Shown one piece after another: positions 43,794 to 46,923 of a stretch of 46,923 nucleotides of DNA. The notes under the pieces are model-generated. The model saw only the letters and a list, made by a program, of their open reading frames with translations. It was not told where the DNA came from and did no database searches. The stretch is from Actinomortierella ambigua (taxonomy: Eukaryota; Mortierellomycota; Mortierellomycetes; Mortierellales; Mortierellaceae). How positions within the stretch are numbered: position 1 is the first letter of the stretch; every line of letters starts with the position of its first letter. The DNA is taken from contig JAAAJB010000259.1 in NCBI GenBank assembly GCA_016098155.1, forward strand, positions 1 to 46,923. The letters run 5' to 3'. The position numbers were made by a program, and so were the translations under genes.

Positions 43794-44283
43794 GATGGTA
43801 TTCTGAGCAATGGGGAGAATCTAGAGCTTGTAGCATTTGGCCATGCGCAACTGGTAGACAGACAGCAGCACAGCTTGGTTGGTGCCTCTCCGGAGTATGC
43901 CTCTCCTTCCTCCAGTCGCTCGTCAGTGACGGCGACACCCACGGCGACGCAGATGCCAAGCCTGTCGCAGAACGTCAACCCCATCACCTCCCAAGAACAG
44001 GTTTACCTGGACAGGGAGGCGACGACGCCATTCTCAAATGCCGCGAGCTCCCAGCCGGCGATTGATTTGTTGGATACCGCGGGGCAGCCTATGGTCGATA
44101 TGGGCCGAAGGACCCCCCAGCCAATCTCTTCTCTCTCTCTTGAATAAGATCGACCAGGACACTCCTTTGAGACCTGTCACCACCGAAACATTCCACGCCT
44201 ACTGTGAAGACTGCATCTGGCAGTGGCTGAGAGGCGGTCGCCGCTGCCCTCCCCTCCCGCCAATATTTCATTTCAGGGAATAG
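43794..44283 (+). pseudogene. Degenerate RING-like coding segment
   Basis: One frame (43794-44147) follows an acceptor-like cttttag and reads as Ser/Thr/Gln-rich sequence (ENLELVAFGHAQLVDRQQHS ... DLLDTAGQPMVDMGRR). A second frame, open to 44283, continues NKIDQDTPLRPVTTE then FHAYCEDCIWQWLRGGRRCP. The latter follows the second half of a RING finger (PVTxxxHxxCxxCIxxWL...CP), but the Cys expected before the His is Thr and the final Cys is replaced (CPPLPP). The frames meet in a CT repeat, where a two-base loss would explain the shift. A weak intron (44094-44148, GTCGAT...AAG) would also join them in phase. No upstream RING Cys pair is visible. It may be a broken gene or part of the decayed frame just downstream. 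Confidence 0.3.
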
Positions 44284-44600
44284 GTACCTGATGCGCACCT
44301 GGAGTCTGAGTGGTGTGCCGTTGTATCGTTATCTTATCTCTCTTTCAGTCGTTTCGTCACATTTGCTTGTAAAACTACAACTCCAACATGTATATTGCTC
44401 TTCGTCTTTCTCGCACTTGTTTATGTTCCTCTGTACCTAATATTGTAGATATAAAAAAAAAATAATAAAAGGGCGTGTTGAACCCACACAAATGGCTTGC
44501 TTCGTGTTTTTGGTGGCTCTCCTATTCCAGTTGCACCTTCACCTCGGCCACCGCTCACACAACTTGGGCCATCCTTATCATACGCATAGGGCCACCACCA

Positions 44601-46070
44601 CTCAAGCGATGTCAATTTCGTGAGCGACAAACACTGGATGGGTTGCGTGCCAAGGTCAAAACCATGAAGGAATCGGAGGAGGAGGCAGGCGCAACATGTA
44701 GCGTACCAATGCCAGCACATCCGTAATACTGTCAGGTCCATAGCTATCGCTGCAGACAGGACAGTGTCGAATGGCACTTGCATTCCCTATTGGTGCAGGC
44801 GATCCAGAGAGTAGAAAGCGTGGGAGAGGTAGAGGCAACGGCTCGTATGCAGAACCCAGTTGCCAATGGTACCGCCGAGATCAAGCGTTTGGAGGTATGG
44901 TCACACTTGGATCATTGAGTTCAAGTAAATTTTGTTCTCTCTTTCTTTCTTCCTCCGTGCTTCTGTCGACCAGAGTCTGGCAAGATACTCGTACATCACC
45001 GAGACTCCGCCATCACCAGCCCACCCGTTGGAATCAAACAACCGCGCGATCGACAGGAAGCTCTTAGTGTTTCCTCAGAGTCATGACCACCACCACACCA
45101 TCCTTGCGCAAAGCCCTCCAAAGGTACTGTGCGTGCTTCCCATCGGATGAGCTCCACATTGAATTTCGCTGATTCATTCCAAACACATCGCGTCCTCTAT
45201 TCATGGTCCATTCACTGTAGCTGCTCGGGTCTCTACTCTAGCCACCTTTCAGAGGAATCTCGTTGTGCAACCGATGCATCCAAGAGTCCTGGCTCCTGTG
45301 CTGGTGTAAAGCTATCCAAGAGTGAGGACAATGAGAGCAAACGGCGAGAGTGGAGGTTGGTCTCGCTCTTCTTGCCACCCCTTTGCCGAGAACTGGATGA
45401 TGACGGTAAGAAGCGAGATGCGTCTAGGCATGCTAGCCCTTGTGGAGTCCCCCCTTTTCGCCGCTTTGCAAAGGTGCGTCACTATTTTGAGGCTCAAATT
45501 CTACGAGGCATCGAGGCGGTCAACACCAGCACCTGGGAGAAGTGCATCCTTGAGCACAAGGGCATGCGACAGTAACTATCCACCGACACTGGCAAGCGGA
45601 TGCATTTTGAGGACAGTCGTTGCAGCAGACAGTGTCGCAAGTTTGATCACGTCCGCCAACGCGAGGACGCTATGACTCTTTGCCAACTTGCACAATATGG
45701 GAGACGCTCGGAGGCCTGCTGTTGCCGCGCTACTACGTAGAGCGGGTGTGCGTGCGTTGAAGAGTCAGGTTGTTAGATGTTCCTGTATTGTTTTGGTTGG
45801 ATTAGTAGCAGCGACCACCGCAAGCTGATCATGGGCTACCTGCTGGATGCGCATATCAACAACCCGAGACAGGATGATCAGCCAGGGCCTGCGTTCTTTA
45901 TCTCGAAGAGCAAGTGTCAGAGGCTCAGAGACTCTCTCTTTGCTCGGTATTTCTAGCTGCTAGCATCCGCCATCTCCTACGTTGAAGCAGGTCGACCACA
46001 CGGCCATCAGGACACGGAAGTGGATGTGCAGGCGACCGGATGGGGTTGGGTCATAGCCGGTCGGCAGGAT
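44601..46070 (+). pseudogene. Decayed protein-coding gene of unknown function
   Basis: Sequence with coding-like codon use runs through this stretch largely in one frame. Segments include LKRCQFRERQTLDGLRAKVK, VEWHLHSLLVQAIQRVESVG, SLARYSYITETPPSPAHPLE, STWEKCILEHKGMRQ, RMHFEDSRCSRQCRKFDHVR and DHRKLIMGYLLDAHINN. Two introns splice cleanly in phase: 44895-44973 (GTATGG...ACCAG) and 45129-45220 (GTGCGT...TGTAG). In-frame stops interrupt it at 44724 (TAA), 45573 (TAA), 45738, 45774 and 45954 (TAG). Every one is one C-to-T change away from a glutamine codon. I do not recognise the family. Alternatives are several small exons of a live gene with unseen introns, or chance. The longest intact part is 45221-45575. 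Confidence 0.38.
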
Positions 46071-46505
46071 ACATGTTCATGAGACGTGTCACCCAGCAAA
46101 AGCTAAGTGTCGCCGCCCAAGGTCACTGTCCATTGGCGGGGAATTTCTCTCTGTCTGTCTCCCTCTCCCTCTCTCTCTCTTCTAGGCCCCCATTTTCAAC
46201 TCCTCTTGCAATCGGCTTCAGCGACTAGGAAAAGGCTTATTGAATAAAGGGCTGTTCTACTAGTGAGCAGGGGGGCAGAGCTTGAAAATAGGAGAGGTTC
46301 GAAGTAGGGCCTTTTCTTCCTCCCTAACCACCTTCACCACCACCACTTTCAACTCTCTCACCGCCACCACCTTCAACACACTCTCACCTCCTTCACTACC
46401 TCTCAGCCCCTTTCCATCTGACCTCTCATTCTCTTACAGCTACTGCAATCTCTTCTGCTCAGCGTCAGGACCACAACCCACCTTGACTCGTGTTTTTGCT
46501 AGACG
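46071..46505. other. Non-coding stretch with CT- and ACC-rich simple sequence
   Basis: No gene seen. It contains a TCTC run near 46150-46180 and a CACC/ACTCTC-rich part at 46320-46410 that gives Thr/Ser-rich open frames without domain content. It could be the leader of the short frame starting at 46506. Confidence 0.35.
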
Positions 46506-46851
46506 ATGGATACCAGTGTCTTTGCGGCGACGCTTGCAAGCGCTCCATTCCAGGCAGTGCACAACAATACATGTACAATTAGATTCCAATCCTTGCGCTT
46601 GTCGCTCTCTGACTGGGGATCACCGCTGCCCGGATCACCACTAAAGTGGTGGTTCACGGTTTTCAATCACCTCTTTCTGGTGCCAGTCGCCTTTCTTTGT
46701 ATGCTTTGATGTAAAAAGCTGGCTTACCTTTGTTCTCTCAAGTTTCTCGCTTGGCTGCAGCCAAGACATTCATAGGCACTCTACTCGGTCAACATCCAAT
46801 CGGGATTTATGGACTTTGCTTCAACACAGGAGCACGATAGGACAACTTGAG
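46506..46851 (+). CDS. Putative small two-exon protein, unknown function
   Basis: ATG at 46506 opens MDTSVFAATLASAPFQAVHN with coding-like codon use. It contains a hydrophobic segment (WWFTVFNHLFLVPVAFL) that could be a membrane helix. A donor (GTATGC at 46696) and pyrimidine-rich acceptors around 46742 or 46760 would join in phase to AAKTFIGTLLGQHPIGIYGL and end at TAG 46849-46851. Unspliced, the frame stops at 46709. I recognise no family. A CT-rich leader precedes it, as for other genes here. It could instead be the first exons of a gene running off the right edge, or chance. Confidence 0.22.
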
Positions 46852-46923
46852 CGGCCGCCACTCTTTTTCAAAGGCTTGCACGTCTCTGTCAGAGGAAGGA
46901 GAAACGCCACGGCCAGGTTACCA

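Noticed and set aside
44656..44870. Minus-strand frame with a CPVC motif (SAIRHCPVCSDSYGPDS) resembling the end of a RING finger
   Set aside because: The plus strand of the same bases has better codon use and joins in phase to the next exon, and no other zinc ligands are visible on the minus strand.
44601..46070. Reassigned genetic code (TAA/TAG read as glutamine)
   Set aside because: Confident genes in the same window end at TAA or TAG, for example adenosine kinase's neighbours, RPA34.5, uL10m and the histidine kinase, so decay is the simpler explanation.

Overview
This window looks like nuclear DNA of a filamentous fungus, most likely from the Mortierella group (Mortierellomycota). I infer this from compact genes with short GT-AG introns (mostly 50-170 bases), frequent third-position G/C in codons, several divergent F-box/leucine-rich genes of a kind that is abundant in that group, and a giant hybrid histidine kinase of the fungal Mak/Chk type. 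No prokaryotic operon, CRISPR array, rRNA or tRNA gene was recognised.

Layout. Every gene I can support left of about 28.9 kb is on the minus strand; those to the right are on the plus strand. From left to right: the 5' half of a cytochrome P450 (1-1319, running off the left edge); a small HMG-box/YABBY-like protein (2733-2957); F-box protein A (3564-5378); a 10-exon WD40 protein of about 1288 aa (5734-10859); adenosine kinase (11129-12928); F-box protein B (14167-16296, with a probable 5'UTR intron); F-box protein C with a 400-residue disordered N-terminus (16564-19863); an O-fucosyltransferase-like type II membrane protein (20868-22758); F-box proteins D (23984-25831) and E (25966-27645); and the RNA polymerase I subunit RPA34.5-like protein (27782-28876). 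A 282-base divergent promoter then separates the last gene from mitochondrial ribosomal protein uL10m (29159-30371). Next comes a 12-exon hybrid histidine kinase of about 3670 aa (31174-43605). The last 3.3 kb hold degenerate coding-like sequence: a broken RING-like segment, then a frame interrupted by stops that could all come from glutamine codons.

How the genes relate. Five F-box proteins, expected SCF (cullin-1) substrate adaptors, are interleaved with a WD40 protein carrying a motif resembling the DDB1-binding box of CUL4 adaptors, so the left two thirds is rich in putative ubiquitin-ligase adaptors. Three of the F-box proteins share a recognisable C-terminal module, so they are paralogues. 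RPA34.5 and uL10m are divergently transcribed ribosome-biogenesis genes. The histidine kinase combines a kinase-like domain that appears dead, a P-loop ATPase/TPR-like region, GAF, PAS, HisKA, HATPase, a split degenerate receiver and a canonical receiver.

Exon boundaries were worked out by hand from splice signals and reading-frame phase. They are firm where frames join cleanly and are flagged where they are not. Family assignments rest on remembered motifs, not on searches.
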